In this document: piece after piece, positions 52,658 to 61,519 of the stretch | Layout of the letters: each line of letters begins with the position of its first letter | How positions within the stretch are numbered: position 1 is the first letter of the stretch | Origin: Planctomycetota bacterium | GTDB taxonomy: Bacteria; Planctomycetota; Phycisphaerae; Sedimentisphaerales; Anaerobacaceae | Direction: 5' to 3' | Length of the DNA stretch: 64,000 bases | NCBI GenBank assembly: GCA_030605475.1 | Contig: JAUWIG010000051.1 | Location: 1-64,000, forward strand | Program-made: the position numbers and the translations under genes | Notes under the pieces: model-generated | Database searches by the model: none | What the model was told of the DNA's origin: nothing | The model's input: the letters and a program-made list of their open reading frames with translations, nothing else

Positions 52658-52695
52658 TCATTCAATACGCTTTCTGTAAAGCCGCGTTTCCAAAG
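52658..52695. repeat. att-like direct repeat at yhaM 3' end
   Basis: Partner of 50899-50936 in the same orientation, about 1.76 kb apart. Together they bracket the nucleotidyltransferase gene. Confidence 0.6.
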
Positions 52696-53620
52696 GTTTT
52701 TGCCAGCTTGTCCAATTTGAATCACTCGTTTCGTTATCAATCGCTGCTGTTACCTGGTTTATCTTGGCGTCCAGATCGTCAATATAATAGACCATAAATG
52801 CCTCGGCCGTTGCCGGCAGCTTCGGCGAGCCGAATTCGTATTGGCCGTGGTGCGACAGAATAATATGCCCAAGGGCGTCTAAAATCGGCTTATCAATTGG
52901 TGTCCCCCTCGCCGCCAGCGCATCAGCCTTTTTATTTATCATAAGCAGACTTTGAGTGATGTGCCCGAGCAGTTGCCCCGAATCGGTATAGGAAAAAGCC
53001 ATATCGTACGATAGCTCTTCGGTTTTGCCGATATCGTGAAGAAAAATCCCCGCCAAAACCAGGTCAGTCTGCACTTGCTTGTACAACGGCAATATAGCAA
53101 CAGCTACTCGCAGCATGTTATATGTATGCTCCAGCAGCCCGCCGAGATAATTATGATGCAGTTTCACTCCGCCCGGAGCGTTGCAGAATTTCTCCATCAA
53201 CTCGGCATCGGCCAGAAACTGGCCCACCAGCGCCGTTAACTGCGAATTTTTTATCCCTCCTACAATCCTTTTTACCTCCTTGAACATCTGCTTTGTATCC
53301 TTGTCCGTTCGCGCCAGAAAATCCTCAAGGCAGACTTTACCTGCATCAACAACGCTGACGTTATTTATAATGATTTGCAGGTTGTTTGCATAAAGCTCAC
53401 TTCTTCCCTGTATATGAACAAAGCCGGGTTTCGGCAGCGATTGGTAAACCGCTTCGGTTGCCTGCCACATTCGCCCGTTCAATTGCCCGCTGCGGTCCGA
53501 GAGGAACATTGCTATATACAAATCCCCTCGCGTCGTGCTTCTCAGAATCGGGTCTTTGACCATATAAATATCGTCGATTGTCTCGCCCGGCTCGATTTCA
53601 TTGGTGAATTTATGTGCCAT
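52658..53620 (-). CDS. yhaM: YhaM-like 3'-5' exoribonuclease (OB + HD domains)
   Basis: An OB-fold domain (about 10-95: GDLYIAMFLSDRSGQLNGRMW) is followed by an HD-type phosphohydrolase domain with H154/H155 (KLHHNYLGGLLEHTYNM), H165, and H195-D196 in FLHDIGKT, then ILSHHGQYEFGSP. This is the YhaM architecture; homologues degrade RNA or ssDNA from the 3' end using metal ions. GGAG lies 6 nt before the ATG. The last 9-12 codons are duplicated at 50899-50936 beyond the nucleotidyltransferase gene. Confidence 0.9.
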   Translation of the reverse strand: MAHKFTNEIEPGETIDDIYMVKDPILRSTTRGDLYIAMFLSDRSGQLNGRMWQATEAVYQSLPKPGFVHIQGRSELYANNLQIIINNVSVVDAGKVCLEDFLARTDKDTKQMFKEVKRIVGGIKNSQLTALVGQFLADAELMEKFCNAPGGVKLHHNYLGGLLEHTYNMLRVAVAILPLYKQVQTDLVLAGIFLHDIGKTEELSYDMAFSYTDSGQLLGHITQSLLMINKKADALAARGTPIDKPILDALGHIILSHHGQYEFGSPKLPATAEAFMVYYIDDLDAKINQVTAAIDNETSDSNWTSWQKPLETRLYRKRIE

Positions 53621-53650
53621 AGCTTACTCCGTTAACTGATGGTTGATAAC

Positions 53651-53692
53651 CAATAAGCAATTATCAATCATCAATTATCAATTATCAATAAA
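53651..53692. repeat. Heptamer array, CAATTAT type
   Basis: Six units: CAATAAG, CAATTAT, CAATCAT, CAATTAT, CAATTAT, CAATAAA. It lies between yhaM and proS. Confidence 0.9.
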
Positions 53693-53771
53693 AAACTCAG
53701 GGCTTCACTTCACAGGATACGAAATATAAGCTTGCAACCCCAACTATTTTGGGCTATAAACTGAAAAACTA

Positions 53772-53827
53772 AATCACGAAATACGACATACTAAATACGA
53801 GATACGAGATACGAGATATGAGATATA
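53772..53827. repeat. Heptamer array overlapping the proS start codon
   Basis: Eight units ending AAATACG, AGATACG, AGATACG, AGATATG, AGATATA. The proS ATG is the end of the seventh unit. No Shine-Dalgarno sequence separates array and start. Confidence 0.9.
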
Positions 53828-55569
53828 GCCGGATGCTGATACCAACGGTTAAGGAAGTGCCCGCTGACGCTGAGATTACCAGCCATCGATTGATGATTCG
53901 TGCGGGCCTGATGAGAAAGCTCGCCAGCGGAACCTATACTTATCTGCCTTTGGGCTGGCGTGCCTTACAAAAGGTCATAGATATCGTCCGTGAGGAGATG
54001 AACAAAGCCGGCGCACAGGAAATTCTTATGCCCGCCGTCCAGCCTATAGGGCTCTGGCAGAAGACCGGCCGAGATGTCGATTATGGCCAGACAATGGCAA
54101 AGTTCACCGACCGCCACGGCCGCGAAAACGTCCTCGCGCCCACCGCCGAAGAGGTCGTTACAAGCGTCGCAGCTGGTGAGATAAGCTCCTATAAGCAGCT
54201 CCCGATGAATATCTACCAGATTAGCTTCAAATTCCGCGACGAGTTCCGCCCGAGGTTCGGCGTATTGCGCAGCCGAGAATTCATTATGAAAGATTCGTAC
54301 AGCTTCCACGCCGACGACGAAAGTCTCGACGAAACTTACAAAATAATGTACGACACATACTGCAGAATTTTCAAACGCTGCGGCCTCGATTATGTCATCG
54401 TCGAGGCCGAGTCCGGTGAGATGGGCGGCTCCGGCTCGCACCAGTTCACCGTCCCCTGCGAATCCGGCGAAGATATAATCATTTATACCAGGGATGGTTC
54501 CTACGCAGCAAATCTCGAAAAGGCCGCCGTTGACCCGCTGCCAAAAGAAAAACCCGACCCTAAAACCCCGTCAATGCAGGATGTCCACACCCCCAATATC
54601 GGCAGCATCGAAGCAGTCTGTGCCTTCCTCAAAACCCAGCCGAAGGATATGATTAAAACGCTAATCTATACCGCCGGTGACGAAGTGGTTGCGGCGATAG
54701 TCCGAGGCGACCATGACTTGAACCAGGAAAAACTCACACAGGCTCTTGGCGGCAAACACGCTGAGCTTGCCGACGAAGCCGCGATAGAAAAAGTTACCGG
54801 CGCCAAAGTGGGTTTTGCCGGGCCGATGGGCCTTGCGGAAAAAGTTGATTTAATGGTTATCGACCACGCCATCGCGGCTATGGCAGTCGGCGTTACCGGC
54901 GCCAACAAAACCGACTACCACACAAAGAACGTTGTCCCCGGCAGAGACTTTCCGCTCGAAGGCGAAAACGTTACCGTTGCAGACATCCGAAATGCCGTTG
55001 AAGGCGACACACGCGGCGGCAAAAAGCTGATGTTTAGAAAGGGTATCGAAGTAGGCCAGGTCTTCAAGCTCGGAACAAAATACAGCGAAAAACTCGGCGC
55101 AAAATTCCTTGATGAAAACGGCACGGAAAAAACCTGTACGATGGGTTGTTATGGCATTGGTATTAACCGCATCCTTGCCTCTGCTATTGAACTCGGCAAC
55201 GATGATAACGGAATTATTTGGCCGATTAGTATCGCACCGTTTGAGGTTTTAGTTACTTCCGTCAACCAGGACGACAAAAAGGTCGCTCAGGTCGCCGAAA
55301 AAATCTACCAGCAGTTACTCGATTCCGGCATTGACGTATTGCTGGATGACAGGGACCTGCGAGGCGGAGTGAAATTCAAAGATGCCGACCTTATTGGAAT
55401 CCCGGTAAGAGTTACCGTCGGCAAAAAAGCTGTGGCCGGCGGCAATGTCGAAATAAAGCTGCGCGCCGAATCACAAAGCAAAAAAGTCCCAATCGAAAAA
55501 GCAACGGATAAGACTATTGAACTGGTAAATTCACTAAAGAAACAACTGGAATTAAAATGTGGAAGCTAA
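53818..55569 (+). CDS. proS: Prolyl-tRNA synthetase, bacterial type
   Basis: Class II synthetase with the usual N-terminus (RMLIPTVKEVPADAEITSHRLMIRAGLMRKLASGTYTYLPLGWRALQKV), motif 2 FRDEFRPRFGVLRSREFIMKDSYSFH, motif 3 CYGIGINRILASAIE and a C-terminal anticodon-binding domain. An INS editing domain (about 235-400) sits between motifs 2 and 3, as in E. coli-type ProRS, so mischarged Ala-tRNA is probably hydrolysed. At 583 residues, length is normal. The start codon arises inside a 7-nt array without a ribosome binding site, which may mean weak or leaderless-type initiation. The stop overlaps the next gene by 13 bp. Confidence 0.96.
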   Translation: MRYSRMLIPTVKEVPADAEITSHRLMIRAGLMRKLASGTYTYLPLGWRALQKVIDIVREEMNKAGAQEILMPAVQPIGLWQKTGRDVDYGQTMAKFTDRHGRENVLAPTAEEVVTSVAAGEISSYKQLPMNIYQISFKFRDEFRPRFGVLRSREFIMKDSYSFHADDESLDETYKIMYDTYCRIFKRCGLDYVIVEAESGEMGGSGSHQFTVPCESGEDIIIYTRDGSYAANLEKAAVDPLPKEKPDPKTPSMQDVHTPNIGSIEAVCAFLKTQPKDMIKTLIYTAGDEVVAAIVRGDHDLNQEKLTQALGGKHAELADEAAIEKVTGAKVGFAGPMGLAEKVDLMVIDHAIAAMAVGVTGANKTDYHTKNVVPGRDFPLEGENVTVADIRNAVEGDTRGGKKLMFRKGIEVGQVFKLGTKYSEKLGAKFLDENGTEKTCTMGCYGIGINRILASAIELGNDDNGIIWPISIAPFEVLVTSVNQDDKKVAQVAEKIYQQLLDSGIDVLLDDRDLRGGVKFKDADLIGIPVRVTVGKKAVAGGNVEIKLRAESQSKKVPIEKATDKTIELVNSLKKQLELKCGS

Positions 55570-56099
55570 AAAAACCCAAGCTGGTCAAGCTGATAATCGG
55601 AATTTTGGCAGCCGACCAGCAATGTCTCAGCGCCGCGATGGAGGCAATAGTAGCCGGTTTTGGCAGGACCGATTTTGTAAGCGATATCTGGCCGTTTGAC
55701 AAAACCGATTATTATAAGGACCAGACCGGCGAAAACATCTTGAGACAGTTCGCAAGCATAGAGAAATTAATCGACCCGGGTGAGCTGGCAAAAATAAAAC
55801 ACAAAGCAAACAGGCTCGAACAAAAATTGGCGGCAAAGTTAGACCTCGACTTGTATAGGCCGGTAAATTTGGACCCAGGCCTGATTGAGCCCTCGAAGCT
55901 GGTCTTGGCCACAACAAAAAACTATTCCCATCGTATATATATCGGCAAAAAAATGTACGCTGAGGTAACATTGATTTTCGATAAAGGCCATTGGCGACCT
56001 TTGGAATATACTTATCCTGATTACAGACAAAAGTGTTACCACGATTTTTTCGATAAGGTTAGAACCCGATTACTGGAGCAGTTAAAATCGAAACATTGA
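55557..56099 (+). CDS. DUF4416 protein
   Basis: Features include KPKLVKLIIGILAADQQCLSAAMEAIVAGFG, DKTDYYKDQTGENILRQFASIEKLIDPGELA and NLDPGLIEPSKLVLATTKNYSHRIYIGKKMYAEVTLIF, which match the DUF4416 family. No function is known. It overlaps proS by 13 bp and the next gene by 4 bp, so the three are translationally coupled. Confidence 0.85.
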   Translation: MWKLKKPKLVKLIIGILAADQQCLSAAMEAIVAGFGRTDFVSDIWPFDKTDYYKDQTGENILRQFASIEKLIDPGELAKIKHKANRLEQKLAAKLDLDLYRPVNLDPGLIEPSKLVLATTKNYSHRIYIGKKMYAEVTLIFDKGHWRPLEYTYPDYRQKCYHDFFDKVRTRLLEQLKSKH

Positions 56100-57175
56100 C
56101 CGTATTAGCAATAATTTTGTTGGCCGGTTCATTTGTGCTGTCGGTCATCTTAACGGCCGTAATAAGGAAACTGGCCACTCGCGTCGGCTTCGTCGCGCAC
56201 CCTGCCCCGGATAGATTTGCCCAAACAGTCGTCCCTCTTGGCGGCGGTGTCGCAATCTTTACTACACTGGCAGTTTTCATCCTTGCCGCTGTAGCGGTAG
56301 TAAAATTTCTCGTCGCCCCCGGCTGCCTTGATTGGCTTGGTGAATCCGTTACCAAACACAGCCCCGGCTTTTTAAGTAAAATAGGCCGGCTTATGATTGT
56401 ATTGCTCTGTGCCTTCGTTTTGTTTGTGCTCGGCCTGGCAGATGACAAAAAGCACCTCGGCCCATTTTTCAAACTTGCCGTTCAGTTCGCAGTTGCAATA
56501 ATCGCCGCCGCTTTTGCGGAAATCAGAGTCGAGTTTTTTATTGAAAACAAAATAATCACCACTGTCCTTTCAGCCGGTTGGATGGTCCTGATTATCAATG
56601 CGATTAACTTTCTTGACAATATGGATGGCGCTTCTGCCGGCATTGCCGTCATAGCCACTTGCATTTTGTTCACCGCAGCGGCTTTAAGTGGCCAGGTCTT
56701 TATAGGTGGCCTGGCACTTGTTTTTATAGGGACATTGTTGGGGTTTTTGGTATTCAATTTCCCTCCCGCAAAAATCTTTATGGGTGACGCCGGCTCGCTG
56801 GTCATAGGCTTCTTTCTGGCACTCTTAACCCTGCGCACCACCTATTATCACGAAGCACAAAGCGGCCGATGGTACGCGGTTTTTCTGCCGCTGCTTTGTA
56901 TGGCCGTCCCCCTCTATGATTTTATCAGCGTAACTCTCCTGCGGCTCAGCCAGGGCAAAAGCCCCTTTGTCGGCGACACCCAGCACTTCTCACATCGATT
57001 AAAAAAGCACGGATTGACCGATACCCAGACGGTGCTGACATTATATTTGGCTACGCTTGTCACCGGCCTCGGCGCGACTTTTCTCTACCAGGTCAATCTG
57101 GCCGGTGCAATTCTAATCTTTGCTCAAACTTTTATGATATTGGCTATTATCGCTATTCTGGAAACCACCGTTTAG
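56096..57175 (+). CDS. WecA/TagO-like polyprenyl-phosphate GlcNAc-1-phosphate transferase
   Basis: A polytopic membrane enzyme with about ten helices and the family motifs: LGLADDKKHLGP (Asp pair), NAINFLDNMDG, NFPPAKIFMGDAGS and DTQHFSHRLKKHG, the His motif near the C-terminus. It transfers a sugar-1-phosphate from a UDP-sugar to undecaprenyl phosphate, starting lipid-linked glycan synthesis. The TTG start overlaps the DUF4416 stop. It is followed by a Wzy/WaaL-like gene, which fits surface-polymer assembly. The exact sugar is not determined. Confidence 0.88.
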   Translation: MTVLAIILLAGSFVLSVILTAVIRKLATRVGFVAHPAPDRFAQTVVPLGGGVAIFTTLAVFILAAVAVVKFLVAPGCLDWLGESVTKHSPGFLSKIGRLMIVLLCAFVLFVLGLADDKKHLGPFFKLAVQFAVAIIAAAFAEIRVEFFIENKIITTVLSAGWMVLIINAINFLDNMDGASAGIAVIATCILFTAAALSGQVFIGGLALVFIGTLLGFLVFNFPPAKIFMGDAGSLVIGFFLALLTLRTTYYHEAQSGRWYAVFLPLLCMAVPLYDFISVTLLRLSQGKSPFVGDTQHFSHRLKKHGLTDTQTVLTLYLATLVTGLGATFLYQVNLAGAILIFAQTFMILAIIAILETTV

Positions 57176-57225
57176 AATTTTGAATTTACAGTTTTGAATT
57201 AGTATTATTCGTGAAGATTCGTGGT

Positions 57226-57260
57226 TAATACGCAATACGCAATACGCAATACGCAATACG
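57226..57260. repeat. Heptamer array, CAATACG type
   Basis: Five near-perfect units (TAATACG then CAATACG four times) just upstream of the O-antigen-ligase-like gene. Confidence 0.92.
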
Positions 57261-57283
57261 AGAAAAGCAAGGGACTGGTAATC

Positions 57284-59566
57284 TTGGAATATATCTTGCT
57301 TGCTCTTTGCCTTTGCGTAATCGCACTTCGAACTACATTTACCGAAGGCCCAACTCCACAATCAACCGGTCAGCCAATCAACCTCAGCGACAATGTGTAC
57401 AGCTTATCGGTATCGGCTGTATTGATATTCTCGCTGCTTGCCTGGTTTGTATGGAGCTTTTGCAGCAGGAAGTTTTACTACCGCTTCACCGCGATAGAGA
57501 TTGGCCTGTGTTTTTTTGCGATTGCTGCTATTGTTGCCGGCTTTGCCGCCCCGAACAAGCGGGCTGCAATCACTCAGGCCGTTTGCTTTATTGCACCACC
57601 GCTCTGTGCTATTCTTTTGGTACAGATATTGGACTCAAAATCAAAGATAAACCTGGTACTTGTTGTCATCACCGCTTTGGGTGTGGTCTCAGCATATCAG
57701 TGTGCTGAGCAATTTTTTGTCAGCAACCAGGTGACAATCGACCAATACGAACAGGCTCCCCACACCATACTCGAACCGCTTGGCATACAGCCCGGCACAT
57801 TTGTGCATTGGCTTTTTGAGCATCGACTTTATTCGAGAGGGGTGCGGGGCTTTTTCACAACCCGTAATTCCGCCGGCTCCTTTGCGCTGTTGGCCTCTTT
57901 TATCGCTCTTGCTTTGTTTATCGAGAGATTTAGGAACCGCAAGTCTGATGAATTCGGGACTCGTCGGCTTGTCGCTGCCGGCTTCGCGCTCGCGGCCGTT
58001 ATCTTCGGACTTGTTGTTACACGCAGCAAAGGTGCAATTGCCGCATCACTCATTGCCGCGGCAATGCTTACTGTGTTCCTTTGCTTTGGCAGCTGGCTAA
58101 AAGCACACAAAAAAGCTATATTGATTGCTTGCTTATTATTTTTCATCGCCGCCGGCTCTGTAGTTGTTTTATATGGATTAACTCACGACCAACTTCCGGG
58201 CGGTGGTCCAATGCTGGTCAGATGGCAGTATTGGCACGCATCAGCCCGGATGTACGCCGACCATCCGTTTACTGGCGTTGGCCCCGGCAACTTCGTTCAT
58301 TTTTATTCCCATTACAAACCATCGCAAGCCTTGGAAACCGTTGCAGACCCGCATAATTTCCTGCTCAGCGTCCTGGCTCAATATGGCCCACTTGGCCTCG
58401 TCGCATTTTTAGCTATGGTTTTTGTGCCGTTATGGAGGGTAGTTTCCACAGGTGCTGTAAATTCTTCACCAAAAGCTCATCCGCCTGAGTCGGAATTTAA
58501 AAAATCCGCGGTAGCTTTCATGATTGTCATATCAGTCGCTCTGCTGCTCATCAGACCAATAATTATGCCCCTAACATCTGCCAATACTCTTGGGGTGATG
58601 ATTTACGTAATATTCATATTGTACGTAATGCCGGTGATTGTATTTGTTATTGGTTTTTTGCTTTTAACAACGGCGTCATACGCGACACGCAATACGCAAT
58701 ACCCAATACGCACTACGAATATCACCGCTGCTGCTCTTTTTTGTGCTGCTTTAGGCCTCTTAATTCATAATTTGATAGACTTTGCCATTTTTGAGCCGGG
58801 TGTATTTACCGCTTTTTGGGCGATAATAGCTTGTCTTATTGCGATAGATTTCCACCAAAAGTCTCGACCGCAGTCCCGTAAGGGATGGCCAAGTCCGTTT
58901 GTTCTAAAATCTGCTCCTTCTATAAAGATGATAATAGCGGCAGGGGGGCTGGTAATAATTTGGGCCTATTTTAATTATGTGTGGTGGCCGGTGAAGAAAA
59001 GTACCACCGAAATCCAGCAGGCCCAGCAGGCCGCGTCTAATGGCCAATTCCAGCTCGCCTCTAATCTCTTCGCCGCTGCTGCTGAAAATGACCGTTTAAG
59101 TCCTGCCGCATTGTTCCTTAATGGCCGACTATATCTGCGGCAATTTCATACCTCTGAGTCGAAGCAGATGGACTTGCTGCTGCAGGCAGAAAAGTGCCTG
59201 CTTGGTGCAATAGAGCGCAATAGAGCTGATTTTAAAAACTTTGAGAAGCTAACCGATGTTTACAGCAATCTCGCGAGGTTAACGCCGCAGAAAAAAAATG
59301 ATTGGCTTGAAAAAGCTTATAGCAGTGCAAACGAGGCTGTCAAACGTTATCCCGGTTGTGGCCGACTGCGATTTGAATTGGCCGAAATCGCTGAGCGGTT
59401 GGGTGAAATTGACCTCGCCGTCGAAAATTATGAAAAGGCGGTCGAAATCGAAGACAGCTATCGTGTCCAGTTTCGGCTGATGTACCCTGGGTGGAAAATT
59501 TTTAGCCGGCTTGGCGAGCAAAAATACCAATCCGCAAAACAGAGAATAAAGCATCTTCGCCCGTGA
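57284..59566 (+). CDS. O-antigen ligase/polymerase-like (Wzy/WaaL) membrane protein with TPRs
   Basis: About twelve membrane segments with the Wzy_C-type periplasmic loop GVRGFFTTRNSAGSFALLA and later RWQYWHASARMYADHPFTGVGPGNF...VADPHNFLLSVLAQYGPLGL, including the conserved His/Asn region. After the last helix (about residue 565 of this version) a TPR-like domain extends to the end. Such proteins polymerise or attach lipid-linked glycans outside the membrane. I prefer the TTG at 57284, preceded by AGGGA 9 nt away; the frame is open to GTG 57221, but that part is made of CAATACG heptamers. Confidence 0.85.
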   Translation: MEYILLALCLCVIALRTTFTEGPTPQSTGQPINLSDNVYSLSVSAVLIFSLLAWFVWSFCSRKFYYRFTAIEIGLCFFAIAAIVAGFAAPNKRAAITQAVCFIAPPLCAILLVQILDSKSKINLVLVVITALGVVSAYQCAEQFFVSNQVTIDQYEQAPHTILEPLGIQPGTFVHWLFEHRLYSRGVRGFFTTRNSAGSFALLASFIALALFIERFRNRKSDEFGTRRLVAAGFALAAVIFGLVVTRSKGAIAASLIAAAMLTVFLCFGSWLKAHKKAILIACLLFFIAAGSVVVLYGLTHDQLPGGGPMLVRWQYWHASARMYADHPFTGVGPGNFVHFYSHYKPSQALETVADPHNFLLSVLAQYGPLGLVAFLAMVFVPLWRVVSTGAVNSSPKAHPPESEFKKSAVAFMIVISVALLLIRPIIMPLTSANTLGVMIYVIFILYVMPVIVFVIGFLLLTTASYATRNTQYPIRTTNITAAALFCAALGLLIHNLIDFAIFEPGVFTAFWAIIACLIAIDFHQKSRPQSRKGWPSPFVLKSAPSIKMIIAAGGLVIIWAYFNYVWWPVKKSTTEIQQAQQAASNGQFQLASNLFAAAAENDRLSPAALFLNGRLYLRQFHTSESKQMDLLLQAEKCLLGAIERNRADFKNFEKLTDVYSNLARLTPQKKNDWLEKAYSSANEAVKRYPGCGRLRFELAEIAERLGEIDLAVENYEKAVEIEDSYRVQFRLMYPGWKIFSRLGEQKYQSAKQRIKHLRP
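58676..58717. repeat. In-frame heptamer array in the ligase gene
   Basis: Six units (TCATACG, CGACACG, CAATACG, CAATACC, CAATACG, CACTACG) encode a polar YATRNTQYPIRT stretch between two membrane helices. Confidence 0.88.
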
Positions 59567-59583
59567 CCCGTTGCCTCCTCATT

Positions 59584-59618
59584 CGAGTCACGAACCACGA
59601 GTCACGATATACGAGCCA
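59584..59618. repeat. Heptamer array at the yebC 3' end
   Basis: Five units (CGAGTCA, CGAACCA, CGAGTCA, CGATATA, CGAGCCA). The yebC stop codon falls inside. Confidence 0.8.
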
Positions 59619-60351
59619 TTACCTCATCAGGTATGTCAAAGTTCGCGTATGTATTTTGCACGTCATCGTGGTCTTCAAACTCTTCCATCAGAGAAATTAT
59701 TTTCTTCGCAGTCCTTTCATCGTTGACCGCGATGGTACTTTGAGGCACCATTGATATCTCAGCTACCTGGGTAGGTATCTCTTTTTCTTTCAGCACCTCT
59801 TTTAGTTTCTCGTAAGCGCTCGGCTCACAGGTTATTTCGTAAACATCGGTCATGGTTTGCATGTCATCTGCTCTTGCATTCATAGCAATTTCCAAAAGCT
59901 CTTCTTCCCCCACCTCATCGCTATTGACCGTGATAAGCCCCTTCTTGCTAAACATCCAGTTGACGCATCCGCTTGTCCCTAACGAGCCGCTGTGTCTTTC
60001 GAACAGTCTTTTAATTTCCGGAGTGGTTCGGTTGCGGTTGTCCGTCAGTGCCTCAACCATTATAGCCACTCCACCCGGCGCATAGCCCTCGTAGAGCACT
60101 TCTTCGAAATTGGCGGCCCCAAGTTCACCGGTTCCTCTTTTGATTGCCTTTTCGATTGTATCTTTCGGCATATTTGCAGACTTGGCCTTGTCGATTGCAT
60201 ATCGCAGAGACAGATTCGCTGCAGGGTCCCCTCCGCCGGCCTTGGAGGCGACTATTATCATTCGAGCCAATTTGCTCCATATCTTGCCACGCCTGGCATC
60301 GTTGATTGCCTTCTTGTATTTTATTCCAGCCCAGTGTGAATGACCTGACAT
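59602..60351 (-). CDS. yebC: YebC/PmpR-TACO1 family protein
   Basis: The N-terminus SGHSHWAGIKYKKAINDARRGKIWSKLARMI is the YebC hallmark, followed by RYAIDKAKSANMPKDTIEKAIKRGTGE and VLYEGYAPGGVAIMVEALTDNRNRT. Members act in transcription regulation or relieve ribosome stalling at polyproline sequences. The ATG at 60351 has AGGAG 5 nt upstream; eight more codons upstream are open. About 249 residues is standard. Confidence 0.95.
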   Translation of the reverse strand: MSGHSHWAGIKYKKAINDARRGKIWSKLARMIIVASKAGGGDPAANLSLRYAIDKAKSANMPKDTIEKAIKRGTGELGAANFEEVLYEGYAPGGVAIMVEALTDNRNRTTPEIKRLFERHSGSLGTSGCVNWMFSKKGLITVNSDEVGEEELLEIAMNARADDMQTMTDVYEITCEPSAYEKLKEVLKEKEIPTQVAEISMVPQSTIAVNDERTAKKIISLMEEFEDHDDVQNTYANFDIPDEVMARIS

Positions 60352-60519
60352 ATCTGCTCCTGAAAAAACAACCAAATACTTACGACTAAATGCTAAGTAA
60401 TTATACCTTATTTTTTCTTCAACAAGTAATCATTTTTTCATTGTTTCTGATATGCCGTTCTGAGCGCAGCAAAGAATCTATTTTTTAATTTTTAATTGAA
60501 TCCCCCTTTGCTATTGGTA

Positions 60520-60554
60520 CTTCGCTCTTCTTATTTCGCACTTCGTACTTCGTA
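60520..60554. repeat. Heptamer array at the 2H-phosphoesterase 3' end
   Basis: Five units (CTTCGCT, CTTCTTA, TTTCGCA, CTTCGTA, CTTCGTA) code for the last residues and stop of the minus-strand gene. Confidence 0.8.
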
Positions 60555-61142
60555 TGAGGCGAGAATCTTCCTGCATGTGCAATGATTTCCTAAGTGACAC
60601 AGAGCAAGTTTTGAAACGGCGAATTCTATTGGAAACGGCCCGTTTACTATTTCACCGTATCCGATTGTTATATGAGGCGAAAAATTCGCGAAACTTGATT
60701 TTTCCCGATAGTTCTTAATCCAAAGCAAAGTGGACTCCGCGATTTCCTCACCGCCACATATCATATCACTGGTTACATCATAGCTTAAATATCCTGTTAG
60801 CTTGTCCGTAACCTTTTCATGAAGCGATTGAAGTTCGTCTGTTTTTTCCACCGCAAGAACCAATACTTTTTCACCGGCTGAATTTGCGCTGGTTGCAATG
60901 CCGAGAACTCTCAAGTTCCCCACTGAGCTTTCTTTTGTGATTCCTTCTAAAACTTTCTCAATATCAGCAATGTCTCTTTCAGCGACACACCCCATAGCTA
61001 AGGAAATATGCGGCAGGCAGTTCTCTTTATTCAGGACTATTTTCTTACTGAATTTTTCCACCAGTTCGGCGTTTACTTTAATTACCCTGTCCATCATCGC
61101 TTCGGATGGCAATAGCGCAACATCAACTGCTTTTCTGCTCAT
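60531..61142 (-). CDS. 2H phosphoesterase-superfamily protein
   Basis: Two H-x-[ST] motifs, LPHISLAMG (about 44-52) and SPHITIGYG (about 161-169), define the 2H active site of 2'-5' RNA ligase/cyclic phosphodiesterase-like enzymes. Spacing and length (203) fit. The substrate could be an RNA 2',3'-cyclic phosphate or a small nucleotide; no evidence favours one. GAGG precedes the ATG at about 10 nt. The last codons come from a 7-nt array. Confidence 0.82.
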   Translation of the reverse strand: MSRKAVDVALLPSEAMMDRVIKVNAELVEKFSKKIVLNKENCLPHISLAMGCVAERDIADIEKVLEGITKESSVGNLRVLGIATSANSAGEKVLVLAVEKTDELQSLHEKVTDKLTGYLSYDVTSDMICGGEEIAESTLLWIKNYREKSSFANFSPHITIGYGEIVNGPFPIEFAVSKLALCHLGNHCTCRKILASYEVRSAK

Positions 61143-61231
61143 ATTGTGTCATCCTCGCACAGGATTCTCATTCCCGCGAAGGCGGGGACCCGGTCTTCTT
61201 CGACCCGAAACTAAACACTCAAGACTAAAAA

Positions 61232-61519
61232 CTAATTTTCCTTCTCCGGCTTCGCTTTCCTAACAACGAAGAAATAGACTATCGCCCCTAAAAAATAAAA
61301 CCAGAGCGAAGCCACAATTGCCGCCGCCCATATTAGCTTGTCATACTTGCCGTTTTTCGTTAAGGGATTGGCAAATTTATCTGTCGGCCGTTTCAAACAA
61401 TCGATGAGCATAACAAGCGAAAAAATTACTCCTGCGATTGCTAATAACACCGCCAGTACTCCTAAACCACCGCAAACCGGCCCCAGTGGCCACCACGGTA
61501 ATCTACACACTGTCGCCAT
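61232..61519 (-). CDS. Small PLDc_N-like membrane protein
   Basis: Two membrane helices (about 15-40 and 63-88) flank a loop with DCLKRPTDKFANP. The second helix reads YDKLIWAAAIVASLWFYFLGAIVYFFVVRKAKPE, similar to the N-terminal membrane module of cardiolipin-synthase-like proteins (PLDc_N). There is no catalytic domain. GGAGG 8 nt before the ATG fixes the start. Function unknown. Confidence 0.75.
   Translation of the reverse strand: MATVCRLPWWPLGPVCGGLGVLAVLLAIAGVIFSLVMLIDCLKRPTDKFANPLTKNGKYDKLIWAAAIVASLWFYFLGAIVYFFVVRKAKPEKEN

Noticed and set aside
49860-53620. Prophage or plasmid island
   Set aside because: No integrase, replication, capsid or mobilisation genes; only the duplicated yhaM end supports insertion.
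53651-53827. CRISPR array
   Set aside because: The unit is 7 nt without spacers and there are no cas genes.
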